Part shown: positions 15,159-21,537 of the stretch, piece after piece
Layout: each line of letters begins with the position of its first letter
Numbering within the stretch: position 1 is the first letter of the stretch
Assembly: GCA_012515495.1 (NCBI GenBank)
Contig: JAAYYH010000089.1
Span: 1 to 21,537 of the forward strand
Source: Coriobacteriaceae bacterium
GTDB taxonomy: Bacteria; Actinomycetota; Coriobacteriia; Coriobacteriales; UBA8131
Reading direction: 5' to 3'
DNA: 21,537 nt
The notes under the pieces: model-generated
Databases searched by the model: none
What the model was told of the DNA's origin: nothing
What the model saw: only the letters and a program-made list of their open reading frames with translations
Translations under genes and position numbers: made by a program

Positions 15159-15962
15159 ATGAGCAAGTGTGCACTCTATTATTTCAGCGCGACAGGGAAC
15201 AGCCTGGCCGTTGCTTTCTCTTTAGCAGAAAAACTCCCTGATGCTGAGCCGATATCGCTACCTGGCTCAATGATACTGGCTGATCCGTATGCAGCTGCTC
15301 GGGATGCCGATCAGGTGGGCTTCGTCTTTCCAGTGCAGCGGGCAACGATGCCCGAAATGGTGCGCGGTTTCATCGAGAAGATGCCGGTGCGTTCTGACTG
15401 TTATTATTTCGCGGTCTCGACCTATACCGTATTCGGATGTAATGAATTCTGGGATATCGACGAGATACTCAGTGCAAGCGGAGCGCAACTGAACTATGCC
15501 GCAAGTGTGAAGATGGCGGGCAGTGTGGGTCTTTTGGATCAGAACTCACCAAGAGTCCAACAGACGCTGAGAACGGTTGATGGCCAACTTGCCGAGATAG
15601 CTGATCAGATTGGCAATCGTCAGGAGAACTATTTTCGCCGTTCAATCAAACTATTAGGCAAGATGGTTCGGGTTTATACCGAGAACCGTCGTAAGAATAT
15701 CGTTTTCACTATCAATGAGAAGTGTACGCGTTGCGGCGTTTGCGCTCAGGTCTGCCCTGCGCAGAATATCACTGTAGATGAAGATGGTGGCATAGCTCCG
15801 ATTCGATCAGATAAATGCCAGGCTTGTCTGGCTTGCATCCATTGGTGTCCCGCCAATGCGCTGGGAACCAACATTAACATCCACAGCCACTACCATCACC
15901 CTGACATCACACCCGAACAACTCAATCCCAATATACTCAAACCTAAGGTAAAGGCTAATTAA
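15159..15962 (+). CDS. EFR1-type flavodoxin/ferredoxin fusion protein
   Basis: This encodes 267 residues. The N-terminal half is flavodoxin-like: MSKCALYYFSATGNSLAVA carries the FMN phosphate loop (SATGNS, 10-15), with VGFVFPVQ and VSTYTVFGCN further on. The C-terminal half is a 2x[4Fe-4S] ferredoxin: C189, C192, C195, C199 in CTRCGVCAQVCP and C220, C223, C226, C230 in CQACLACIHWCP. It ends with a His-rich tail (IHSHYHHPD). This arrangement is the EFR1 family of anaerobes, presumed cytoplasmic electron carriers or small oxidoreductases; the partner is unknown. It is monocistronic by context, next to molybdenum cofactor genes but divergent from them, so a functional link is only a possibility. 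The ribosome binding site is weak (GGGCGGG). Confidence 0.9.
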   Translation: MSKCALYYFSATGNSLAVAFSLAEKLPDAEPISLPGSMILADPYAAARDADQVGFVFPVQRATMPEMVRGFIEKMPVRSDCYYFAVSTYTVFGCNEFWDIDEILSASGAQLNYAASVKMAGSVGLLDQNSPRVQQTLRTVDGQLAEIADQIGNRQENYFRRSIKLLGKMVRVYTENRRKNIVFTINEKCTRCGVCAQVCPAQNITVDEDGGIAPIRSDKCQACLACIHWCPANALGTNINIHSHYHHPDITPEQLNPNILKPKVKAN

Positions 15963-16040
15963 TAAGCCAACTGATCCAAGTGATGAATATGGCTGCGACA
16001 TTTGTCAGGCATCTGACGCTAACTCGCAAATCCCAGCGGC

Positions 16041-16091
16041 TATAATTGACAACAGCTCAAATGTTGCGCAATAGGTCAGCTTCTGCGCAAC
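16041..16091 (+). promoter_or_regulatory. Candidate ligA promoter and inverted repeat
   Basis: A perfect TATAAT is at 16041-16046 but without a good -35 at normal spacing. Shortly downstream GTTGCGCA (16063-16070) is mirrored exactly by TGCGCAAC (16084-16091) over 13 bases, which would be a hairpin near the 5' end of the transcript or an operator. Confidence 0.4.
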
Positions 16092-16146
16092 GTGCGATCG
16101 GTCGCCTGTTTTCTGGTGATGATAAAATTCGGGATGGGGCATACCA

Positions 16147-18351
16147 GTGAGTGAATTGACATTGTTTAACACAGACGCTGACTCAGAGACCTCCACCACC
16201 AATGGCTCAGGGGATTGTGCGGCTGCCGCCCAAAGAGCACAGATCCTGCGCGATGAGATCGATCGTCATTCATATCTCTACTACGCGCTCGATGAACCGG
16301 TTATCAGCGACGCAGCATTTGACTCGCTGATGCAGGAGCTCAGAGATCTTGAGCGTGCTTTCCCCAATCTGATTGTGCCAGAATCACCAACCCAGAGGGT
16401 TGGTGGCTACATTGGTGCTACGTTTGAGTCGGTTGAACATGCCGAAAAGATGTACTCACTGGATAATGCCATGGATTTGGCTGAATTAGATGCTTGGCTC
16501 AAGCGCACTCGCCAGACGATTGGCCAGCCATTGACCTATACCTGTGAATTGAAGATAGACGGGACCTCGATCGCGTTGACCTATGAGGATGGTCTGTTGG
16601 CGCGAGCGGCAACCCGTGGCAGTGGCATCACCGGTGAGGATGTGACCGCGAACGTCCGCACCATCCGCGATGTTCCCCTACGACTGAGGCAGTCGGTTTC
16701 GCATGATGATGCCACCTATCGAGAGCGCATCGAGATACGCGGCGAGGTCTATATGCCCAAGTCCAGCTTTGATAGGCTCAATGCCCAGATTGAGATGGAG
16801 TCGGCCAAGAAAGCCGATGGCTCTCAACCGCGCTTATTTGCCAATCCCCGTAACGCTGCGTCGGGCTCCCTTCGGCAGAAGGATCCGCGCATTACGGCCA
16901 GTCGTGATCTGGCAACTTTCATGTACGCTTTGGCGAATCCCAGTGACACGGGAACAGCGGGGCAGTGGCAGTTATTGGAATGGTTGCGTCAGGTTGGTTT
17001 TCACGTCAATCCAAACATCGCCTACTGCTCAACCGAGCAGGAGGTCCGCACATTTTGCGAACAGGCGATCAGTACGCGCAACGATCTACCCTATGATATC
17101 GACGGAGTTGTAGTCAAGGTGGATAGCTTCGCTCTGCAGCGCCAGCTGGGCTATACCGCTAAAGCGCCGCGTTGGGCTATAGCCTACAAGTTCCCGCCTG
17201 AGGAGAAGACCAGCGTTTTACGTTCGATAGTCGTTCAGGTAGGGCGTACTGGGGTCTTGACTCCCGTAGCAGAGTTCGACCCGGTATTGGTGGCTGGCTC
17301 AACAGTTGCCCGCGCGACACTGCACAATCTTGATGAGGTACGTCGCAAGGATGTGAGGGTGGGCGACACGGTAGTGGTGCGCAAAGCCGGAGATGTAATC
17401 CCAGAGATTGTGGGACATATCGAGGCATTGCGCCCGCTGGATGCTGATGAATGGCAAATGCCCAAGAAGTGTCCCTCCTGTGGATCGGTGGTGTTCAAGG
17501 ATTTTGACAGTGTAGCCTATCGCTGTGTCTCTGCCGAGTGTCCGGCGCAACGCCTTGAACGCCTTGAACATTGGGTAAGTCGTAGCGCTATGGACATCGA
17601 TGGTTTGGGGCCTAGGATCATTGAGAATCTAGTCGAGGCTGGTTTGGTGCGCGATGTCGCTGATTTCTATGCGTTGACGATCGAACAATTGTCCTCACTG
17701 GAAACGGGTCAACTCAAATATGCTCGGCAGATGGGCCCGCAAAGGCGCGAGGAGATCGGTGACTATGAGCAGGTGCCCGAATTGGTGGGCGACCTAGTTG
17801 CTTCCAAACTCTATGACCAGATACAAGTGAGCAAAAGGCAACCGTATTCTCGGGTCTTATTTGGATTGGGCATTCGTAACGTAGGCAAAACCGTAGCCGA
17901 GTTGATTGCAAACAACTTTTCTTCTATCGATGATTTGCGGCAGGCCAGCGAAGAGCAGCTGACATCAGTGGAAGGGGTAGGACCGGTTATCGCCCGCACT
18001 ATCATCGAGTTCTTCCAGACCTCGGATAATATCGAGCTGATTGAGGAGCTGCGTCAAGCTGGGCTGCAGTTGGAGCAGGATAACAGCGGACGTAAACCAC
18101 AGACACTGGCTGGTTTGACGTTCGTACTCACGGGCACGCTAGAGAAGTACAGTCGCGATCAGGCCGAGGCACTGCTGAAGCAATACGGAGCTAGAGCTTC
18201 TGGGTCGGTATCGGCAAAGACAAGCTACGTGGTCGCAGGGGATAATGCCGGATCCAAACTGACAAAAGCGCGCGAGTTGGGTGTACCGACACTTGATGAG
18301 GTCCAGTTGGATGCCATTATCGCCAGTGGGGAAGTGCCACAGATTTCTTGA
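16147..18351 (+). CDS. ligA: NAD+-dependent DNA ligase LigA
   Basis: This encodes 734 residues, longer than the usual ~670. It seals nicks in replication and repair using NAD+. The NAD-binding Ia domain has YYALDEPVISDAAFD (about 45-59). The adenylation lysine is K136 in CELKIDGTS, followed by TRGSGITGEDVT and DIDGVVVKVD. An OB fold precedes a four-cysteine zinc site (C442, C445, C460, C465). Helix-hairpin-helix repeats follow, and a BRCT domain is at about 652-729. The extra length is a ~22-residue N-terminal extension and a charged segment (about 517-548) where most LigA proteins have a short LEGFGEKSA-type stretch. The start GTG 16147 is preceded by only a weak GGGG site. Its stop codon overlaps the -35 box of the next gene. 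Confidence 0.97.
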   Translation: MSELTLFNTDADSETSTTNGSGDCAAAAQRAQILRDEIDRHSYLYYALDEPVISDAAFDSLMQELRDLERAFPNLIVPESPTQRVGGYIGATFESVEHAEKMYSLDNAMDLAELDAWLKRTRQTIGQPLTYTCELKIDGTSIALTYEDGLLARAATRGSGITGEDVTANVRTIRDVPLRLRQSVSHDDATYRERIEIRGEVYMPKSSFDRLNAQIEMESAKKADGSQPRLFANPRNAASGSLRQKDPRITASRDLATFMYALANPSDTGTAGQWQLLEWLRQVGFHVNPNIAYCSTEQEVRTFCEQAISTRNDLPYDIDGVVVKVDSFALQRQLGYTAKAPRWAIAYKFPPEEKTSVLRSIVVQVGRTGVLTPVAEFDPVLVAGSTVARATLHNLDEVRRKDVRVGDTVVVRKAGDVIPEIVGHIEALRPLDADEWQMPKKCPSCGSVVFKDFDSVAYRCVSAECPAQRLERLEHWVSRSAMDIDGLGPRIIENLVEAGLVRDVADFYALTIEQLSSLETGQLKYARQMGPQRREEIGDYEQVPELVGDLVASKLYDQIQVSKRQPYSRVLFGLGIRNVGKTVAELIANNFSSIDDLRQASEEQLTSVEGVGPVIARTIIEFFQTSDNIELIEELRQAGLQLEQDNSGRKPQTLAGLTFVLTGTLEKYSRDQAEALLKQYGARASGSVSAKTSYVVAGDNAGSKLTKARELGVPTLDEVQLDAIIASGEVPQIS

Positions 18352-18376
18352 CAAGCAGCTTTTGGAGACCTATCAT
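18348..18376 (+). promoter_or_regulatory. Consensus-like promoter of the SPFH gene
   Basis: TTGACA (18348-18353), exactly 17 bp, then TATCAT (18371-18376). The -35 contains the ligA stop codon TGA. The predicted start is about 18383. Confidence 0.8.
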
Positions 18377-18379
18377 AGT

Positions 18380-18398
18380 GATATCAAATAGATATCAA
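18380..18398. promoter_or_regulatory. Two GATATCAA repeats at the SPFH transcription start
   Basis: GATATCAA occurs at 18380-18387 and 18391-18398, 11 bp apart, each containing the palindrome GATATC. They cover the predicted start site, a position suited to repression. The ribbon-helix-helix protein encoded downstream is a plausible ligand, since that family binds closely spaced repeats. This is inference. Confidence 0.5.
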
Positions 18399-18412
18399 CT
18401 TTGGAGGTCACG

Positions 18413-19483
18413 ATGAATACCGCACAAGCGTCGTTGAACAAGGCGATGAAGTCCATCCATTCTGAATATGATGCAAAGACCGCACCCGGTTTGTTCTTGA
18501 TGATCCTGTTCATATTGCTACTTCTGGCCTCGCTAGGTTTGTTCATACTTGGCATAGCCTCTGCCGCAAATGCCGAAGAAGGCATTACCGGGCAGGCTTG
18601 GCAGATTCCCGGTGGTTGGGCTGTCGTCGCGATAGTCGCAGGCGCGATACTGGCTTTCATCGTGATGCCAGTGCTTCTGAGCGGATTGAAGATCGTTAAA
18701 CCAAACGAGGCGCGCGTGCTTACATTGTTTGGTCGCTACATCGGTACTATTCGCAAAGACGGTATCTTCTGGGTCAATCCCTTCGCGACCGCGGTGCAGG
18801 TACCCAAACCCAGTGAATCTCAGGCCTCATTGACGATGTCTGAGAAGTCCAAGGGTTCCAGTCAGCTTGCCTTGAATATGCCCTCGTCCAAGCTGTCGCT
18901 GAAGACCATGACTCTGGCCAGCGAGAAGCAGAAGATCAACGATCTGCTCGGTAATCCCATCATCATCAGCATTATCGTCATCTGGCGTGTCGTGGACACC
19001 GCCAAGGCAGTCTTCGATGTCGACAACTACTTCGAGTTCCTCAGCGTGCAAAGCGATTCTGCGTTGCGGAATATCGTTCGTATGTATCCCTATGATTCAA
19101 CCGATGACATTGCCGGTGGTCATGAGAAGTCACTGCGTGGTTCAAGCCAGGAGATAGCCCACAAGTTGCAGGATGAGATCCAGGAAAAGGTTGTTGGTGC
19201 GGGTCTGGAGATTACCGAAGCCAGAATCACACATCTGGCCTATGCCCCCGAGATCGCTGCCGCGATGCTTCAGCGTCAACAGGCATCCGCAATCGTTGAC
19301 GCTCGCGCTCTGATTGTCGAAGGTGCTGTGGGTATGGTACAGCAGGCGTTGAGCAAACTCAGCGAAGAGCAGATCGTCGAGTTGGACGAGGAGCGTAAGG
19401 CAGCCATGGTCAGCAACTTGCTCGTAGTGCTCTGTGCAAACAAAGATGCGCAACCGGTGGTCAATAGCGGCTCGATCTATTGA
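18413..19483 (+). CDS. SPFH/band-7 domain membrane protein
   Basis: This encodes 356 residues from ATG 18413, with GGAGG five bases upstream; an in-frame TTG at 18401 overlaps that site and is unlikely. Two membrane helices (about 26-51 and 68-92) precede an SPFH domain beginning LKIVKPNEARVLTLFGRYIGTIRKDGIFWVNPF (about 92-124). Further family features are IISIIVIWRVVDTAKAVFDV, RMYPYD, and a C-terminal helical region (LQRQQASAIVDARALIVEGAVG) as in stomatin/flotillin proteins. Such proteins form membrane rings that organise microdomains or protect proteases. It has its own promoter and is followed 71 bp later by a tiny ribbon-helix-helix gene, probably cotranscribed. The precise role is unknown. 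Confidence 0.92.
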   Translation: MNTAQASLNKAMKSIHSEYDAKTAPGLFLMILFILLLLASLGLFILGIASAANAEEGITGQAWQIPGGWAVVAIVAGAILAFIVMPVLLSGLKIVKPNEARVLTLFGRYIGTIRKDGIFWVNPFATAVQVPKPSESQASLTMSEKSKGSSQLALNMPSSKLSLKTMTLASEKQKINDLLGNPIIISIIVIWRVVDTAKAVFDVDNYFEFLSVQSDSALRNIVRMYPYDSTDDIAGGHEKSLRGSSQEIAHKLQDEIQEKVVGAGLEITEARITHLAYAPEIAAAMLQRQQASAIVDARALIVEGAVGMVQQALSKLSEEQIVELDEERKAAMVSNLLVVLCANKDAQPVVNSGSIY

Positions 19484-19502
19484 TCGGTTGTTACATAGTG
19501 GC

Positions 19503-19519
19503 ATCGTTTGCCAAACGAT
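19503..19519. promoter_or_regulatory. 17-bp perfect palindrome before the RHH gene
   Basis: ATCGTTTG and CAAACGAT are exact inverted copies around one C, in the 71-bp gap between the SPFH and RHH genes. It could be an operator or an RNA hairpin. No T-run follows, so it is not a standard terminator. Confidence 0.5.
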
Positions 19520-19554
19520 CGATGTACGAGCAGACCTTGCCGGGAGGTTGATTC

Positions 19555-19716
19555 ATGGCTCAAGGTGATAAGAAACAGATTCCGCTCAGGCTTTCGGATT
19601 CGCTGTACCGAGAGATCGCTGCTTGGGCGGAAGATGACTTTCGTTCAATCAACGGTCAAATCGAGTACCTGTTGACCGAAGCTGTTCGCAAGCGCAAGAA
19701 AGGTAAGGCCGATTAA
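19555..19716 (+). CDS. Arc-type ribbon-helix-helix DNA-binding protein (53 residues)
   Basis: The sequence begins MAQGDKKQIPLRLSDSLYRE and continues IAAWAEDDFRSINGQIEYLL, ending in a Lys/Arg-rich tail. It starts at ATG 19555 with GGGAGG 8 bases upstream. The pattern of a basic/hydrophobic strand (KQIPLRLS), a helix (DSLYREIAAWAEDD) and then RSINGQIEYLLTEAV is the Arc/MetJ ribbon-helix-helix fold, in which a dimer inserts a two-stranded sheet in the DNA major groove. No toxin gene follows; the upstream partner is the SPFH gene. It most likely regulates that unit, perhaps through the repeats at 18380-18398 or the palindrome at 19503-19519. The stop codon sits in the loop of the terminator hairpin. 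Confidence 0.88.
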   Translation: MAQGDKKQIPLRLSDSLYREIAAWAEDDFRSINGQIEYLLTEAVRKRKKGKAD

Positions 19717-19727
19717 CTCGGCCTTAC
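19703..19727. terminator. Hairpin at the convergent end of RHH and DUF2779 genes
   Basis: GTAAGGCCGA (19703-19712) and TCGGCCTTAC (19718-19727) are perfect 10-bp complements over TTAAC. The left flank is A-rich (AAGAAAG), giving CTTTCTT after the stem on the minus strand, while the plus strand has no T-run. It is therefore a better terminator for the minus-strand gene and a possible weak one for the plus strand. The RHH stop codon lies in the loop. Confidence 0.7.
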
Positions 19728-19740
19728 AGACGCTTGGGGA

Positions 19741-21222
19741 TCAGGCGCAAGCCTCATTCAGTTTCTCCCAGATCCTGACCATCGCCAACGTGTCCAACCT
19801 GCAGTATGCAAGTAGCTGAGCGCGGATTCTGGCGGTATCGGCCTCATCGTTGTTACTCAGATTGGCAAAGGCATTCATCGCCTCATCACCATTATGGATG
19901 CCATCCAGGTTGTCATAGTTGAGTTCCGGATCATCAGGGAACAATGCTGGCAGCACATATTTAATCGAGTAGGAGCCGCGCATCTCCCTGCTGTAATAGT
20001 GCCCCTTGAAGAAGGGTTTCATCAGATCCCGTATGTTGTCATGGATGGACATCAAATGTTTGGCTAGATCGGGAAAGATCAGCGCCAGTTGCTTGATCAC
20101 ACCTTTCTCAAAGCCCATGTTATAGGCCAAGACGCAGGCATTCTCAGGAATATCGGCACAGAGCCTTCTTGCCAGCGGGCGGCGCGGATCTGTTCCTGCT
20201 TCTGCCAAAAACTCGAAGTGCTCCAATGTCGACCCTGGCGACTGTAGTACATGCAGTGAATACTGTGAGGGTATCTGCTGGAATGGTTTGAGGCCATCAA
20301 ACGGTGGTATCGCCTGCTGAAACGTCTCGAAGTCGAGGAAGTAGAGCGGGAAATCCAAAGTAGCAAGAAACTCTGTGATGGCCCCGCAGTCAATAGTGGG
20401 CGGCAGGTCCATCAGCTCGGTCTGCACCTGGATCCTCTGCTTATGATTCAGCTTGCCTGGATTGTCAAACAGATCAGCGAAGGTGACGTAGCCATCGTTG
20501 AATAGCCTGAAACCGTTAACCCCGCCAACGCCGCCTAGATCAAAGACATTAGGTTGAGGGATATGCTGCCAACAGTGACACTGGAAACCACAAGGGTAGG
20601 GGTCGAAGCACTGCGGTCCGATTGCGATTTCTGGTTCAATTGGATCATCGGCAATCTGCTTGAAGCTGGTGATGTTACCTCCAACTTCATCCTGCATCTC
20701 CCGCACCCTGTTGGTCAAGTCGGCGATGGTGAAGAGATCCTGCAGCACCAGGTCACCATTGCGCACGTACTGGTTATTGATATACATCAGGTAAGCACCT
20801 GTGACAGTAAGTCCACAATGCTTGAGCACCCAGTATTGATAGGCGACATCGTGATAGTAGACGTCCTTGACGCTGGTTGATGATTTCACCTCGATGATCT
20901 CAACGCCGTTATCGACCACGCGCAGGATGTCAACACTGCAGAAGTTCCCATCATAGGAGAACGAGGCTTCGCAGATCACCCTTTCGCCGGCTTCAAGGTA
21001 TTCCTGCGTCTTGGCGATCATGCCCGTCATGTTGTTGCGGTCAAAGGGAACCTCGACGAAATCACCAAAATAGCCCATCGCCAGGTCACCAACCTCATTG
21101 CCTGTTGCCAGCACCGCCTGGTTCATCACAGAGTCATCAAAGAGCTCTGGGTGGTGCTCATTCAGCCAGAGCATCCTGGCGCATTGGACACCCCGTGTGT
21201 AGCGTGATTTCGAAAGATTCAA
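19741..21222 (-). CDS. DUF2779 protein: Cas4/AddB-like nuclease plus DEDD exonuclease-like domain
   Basis: This encodes 493 residues from TTG 21222, chosen because AAGGAG lies 5 bases upstream and LNLSKSRYTRGVQCARMLWL is the family N-terminus; the frame is open to 21315 without a good site. The N-terminal half has C14 in a Cas4/AddB-like SKSRY...QCARMLWL motif and a PD-(D/E)xK-like core (D98...E111-V-K113 in VDILRVVDNGVEIIEVKSS). A cysteine cluster follows (C205, C211, C215, C217) that could complete a 4Fe-4S site. The C-terminal half has the DUF2779 hallmark FLDFET (D297, E299) with FQQIPSQYSLH, an inner D395/D399 region and YCRLD (D477), like DnaQ-type 3'-5' exonucleases. It is likely a DNA or RNA nuclease; the pathway is unknown. 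It is monocistronic and convergent with the RHH gene. Confidence 0.85.
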   Translation of the reverse strand: MNLSKSRYTRGVQCARMLWLNEHHPELFDDSVMNQAVLATGNEVGDLAMGYFGDFVEVPFDRNNMTGMIAKTQEYLEAGERVICEASFSYDGNFCSVDILRVVDNGVEIIEVKSSTSVKDVYYHDVAYQYWVLKHCGLTVTGAYLMYINNQYVRNGDLVLQDLFTIADLTNRVREMQDEVGGNITSFKQIADDPIEPEIAIGPQCFDPYPCGFQCHCWQHIPQPNVFDLGGVGGVNGFRLFNDGYVTFADLFDNPGKLNHKQRIQVQTELMDLPPTIDCGAITEFLATLDFPLYFLDFETFQQAIPPFDGLKPFQQIPSQYSLHVLQSPGSTLEHFEFLAEAGTDPRRPLARRLCADIPENACVLAYNMGFEKGVIKQLALIFPDLAKHLMSIHDNIRDLMKPFFKGHYYSREMRGSYSIKYVLPALFPDDPELNYDNLDGIHNGDEAMNAFANLSNNDEADTARIRAQLLAYCRLDTLAMVRIWEKLNEACA

Positions 21223-21537
21223 GATGACTCCTTCCGATGTGGATTGTTTTGCGTATATTTGCGTATATGGGTAGTAAATCGCAGAATCATGGCTCGGTGC
21301 GTTGTTCTCGTCCAAGTTAAGCGATAGATCCTACAAACGATTTAAGTGACTAGGGGAAGGTTAGCATATCTGTATCTAACATCGACATATCAGAATATGT
21401 TGTGAATGAGTAAAGGCGCCAAGAAGAATCCTTATCGTCGTAGCTTTATGTCGGTTATATCTTCTGATCAGCAAATCAGCGCTATACATCAGGCTTTTGC
21501 CTAAGCTTGGCGTCTGAATGTTCTACAATATGTAGGC
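21223..21537. other. Upstream region of the DUF2779 gene, right window edge
   Basis: These ~315 bp are non-coding as far as visible. TTGCGTATAT occurs twice head to tail at 21249-21268, directly upstream of the ribosome binding site of the minus-strand gene. On the minus strand TTGGAC (21315-21310) and CATGAT (21291-21286) with an 18-bp spacer are a weak promoter guess. A 32-codon frame from ATG at about 21408 (MSKGAKKNPYRRSF) has no ribosome binding site. Confidence 0.4.
21249..21268. repeat. Two tandem copies of TTGCGTATAT
   Basis: Exact 10-bp units at 21249-21258 and 21259-21268, one helical turn apart, between the likely promoter and the ribosome binding site of the DUF2779 gene. They may bind a regulator. 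Confidence 0.5.

Noticed and set aside
19503..19716. Toxin-antitoxin module built on the RHH protein
   Set aside because: RHH proteins are often antitoxins, but no toxin-like gene is adjacent; the neighbours are an SPFH gene and a convergent nuclease gene of normal size.
21408..21506. 32-codon frame at the right edge
   Set aside because: No ribosome binding site or recognisable motif; such short frames are expected by chance.

Overview
The window looks like chromosomal DNA of a Gram-positive actinobacterium, most plausibly class Coriobacteriia (Eggerthellaceae-like). This is an inference from gene content and style: the MoaA/MoeA/Mog-type cofactor set, an EFR1-type flavodoxin/ferredoxin protein, an SPFH protein paired with a tiny Arc-type protein, a DUF2779 nuclease, a long NAD+-dependent LigA with an unusual internal segment, and a moderate, roughly balanced GC content. 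No rRNA, tRNA, CRISPR array, transposase or phage gene was seen.

Layout. (1) 1-306 is the C-terminal end of a MacB/FtsX-type permease, converging on (2) a minus-strand export pair at 312-4433: a LolD/MacB-like ATPase followed by a 1138-residue permease with a long coiled-coil insert. A divergent TetR/AcrR regulator lies at 4890-5456. The shared intergenic region holds a good minus-strand promoter, an inverted repeat lying on its predicted start site, and four tandem 11-bp repeats upstream of tetR. (3) 5475-7146 is the infC-rpmI-rplT translation operon. It has a strong promoter, a ~190-nt structured leader with an intrinsic terminator, an ATA start codon for infC, and a strong terminator after rplT. 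(4) 7147-7641 is a ~495-bp non-coding stretch rich in inverted and direct repeats in front of the molybdate uptake genes. (5) 7642-11334 is modA, an intercistronic hairpin, modB with an extra ~220-residue extracytoplasmic domain, and modC. (6) 14724-11339 (minus strand) is moeA-moaA-moaC-mog, the molybdenum cofactor operon, converging on modC with 4 bp between the stop codons. (7) 15159-15962 is an EFR1-type electron-transfer protein. (8) 16147-18351 is ligA. (9) 18413-19716 is an SPFH/band-7 membrane protein and a 53-residue ribbon-helix-helix protein, with a near-consensus promoter inside the ligA stop and repeats at the predicted start site. (10) 19741-21222 (minus strand) is a DUF2779 protein combining a Cas4/AddB-like nuclease half with a DEDD-type exonuclease half.

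How the genes fit together. ModABC imports molybdate. MoaA and MoaC make the pyranopterin precursor, Mog adenylylates molybdopterin and MoeA inserts molybdenum. MoaD, MoaE and MobA are not in this window. The export cassette is probably controlled by the divergent TetR protein. The SPFH and RHH genes probably form an autoregulated pair. No complete new defence or biosynthetic system is evident. The most unusual items are the repeat-rich region upstream of modA, the enlarged ModB, the 11-bp repeat array, the infC leader with ATA start, the SPFH-RHH unit and the two-domain nuclease.
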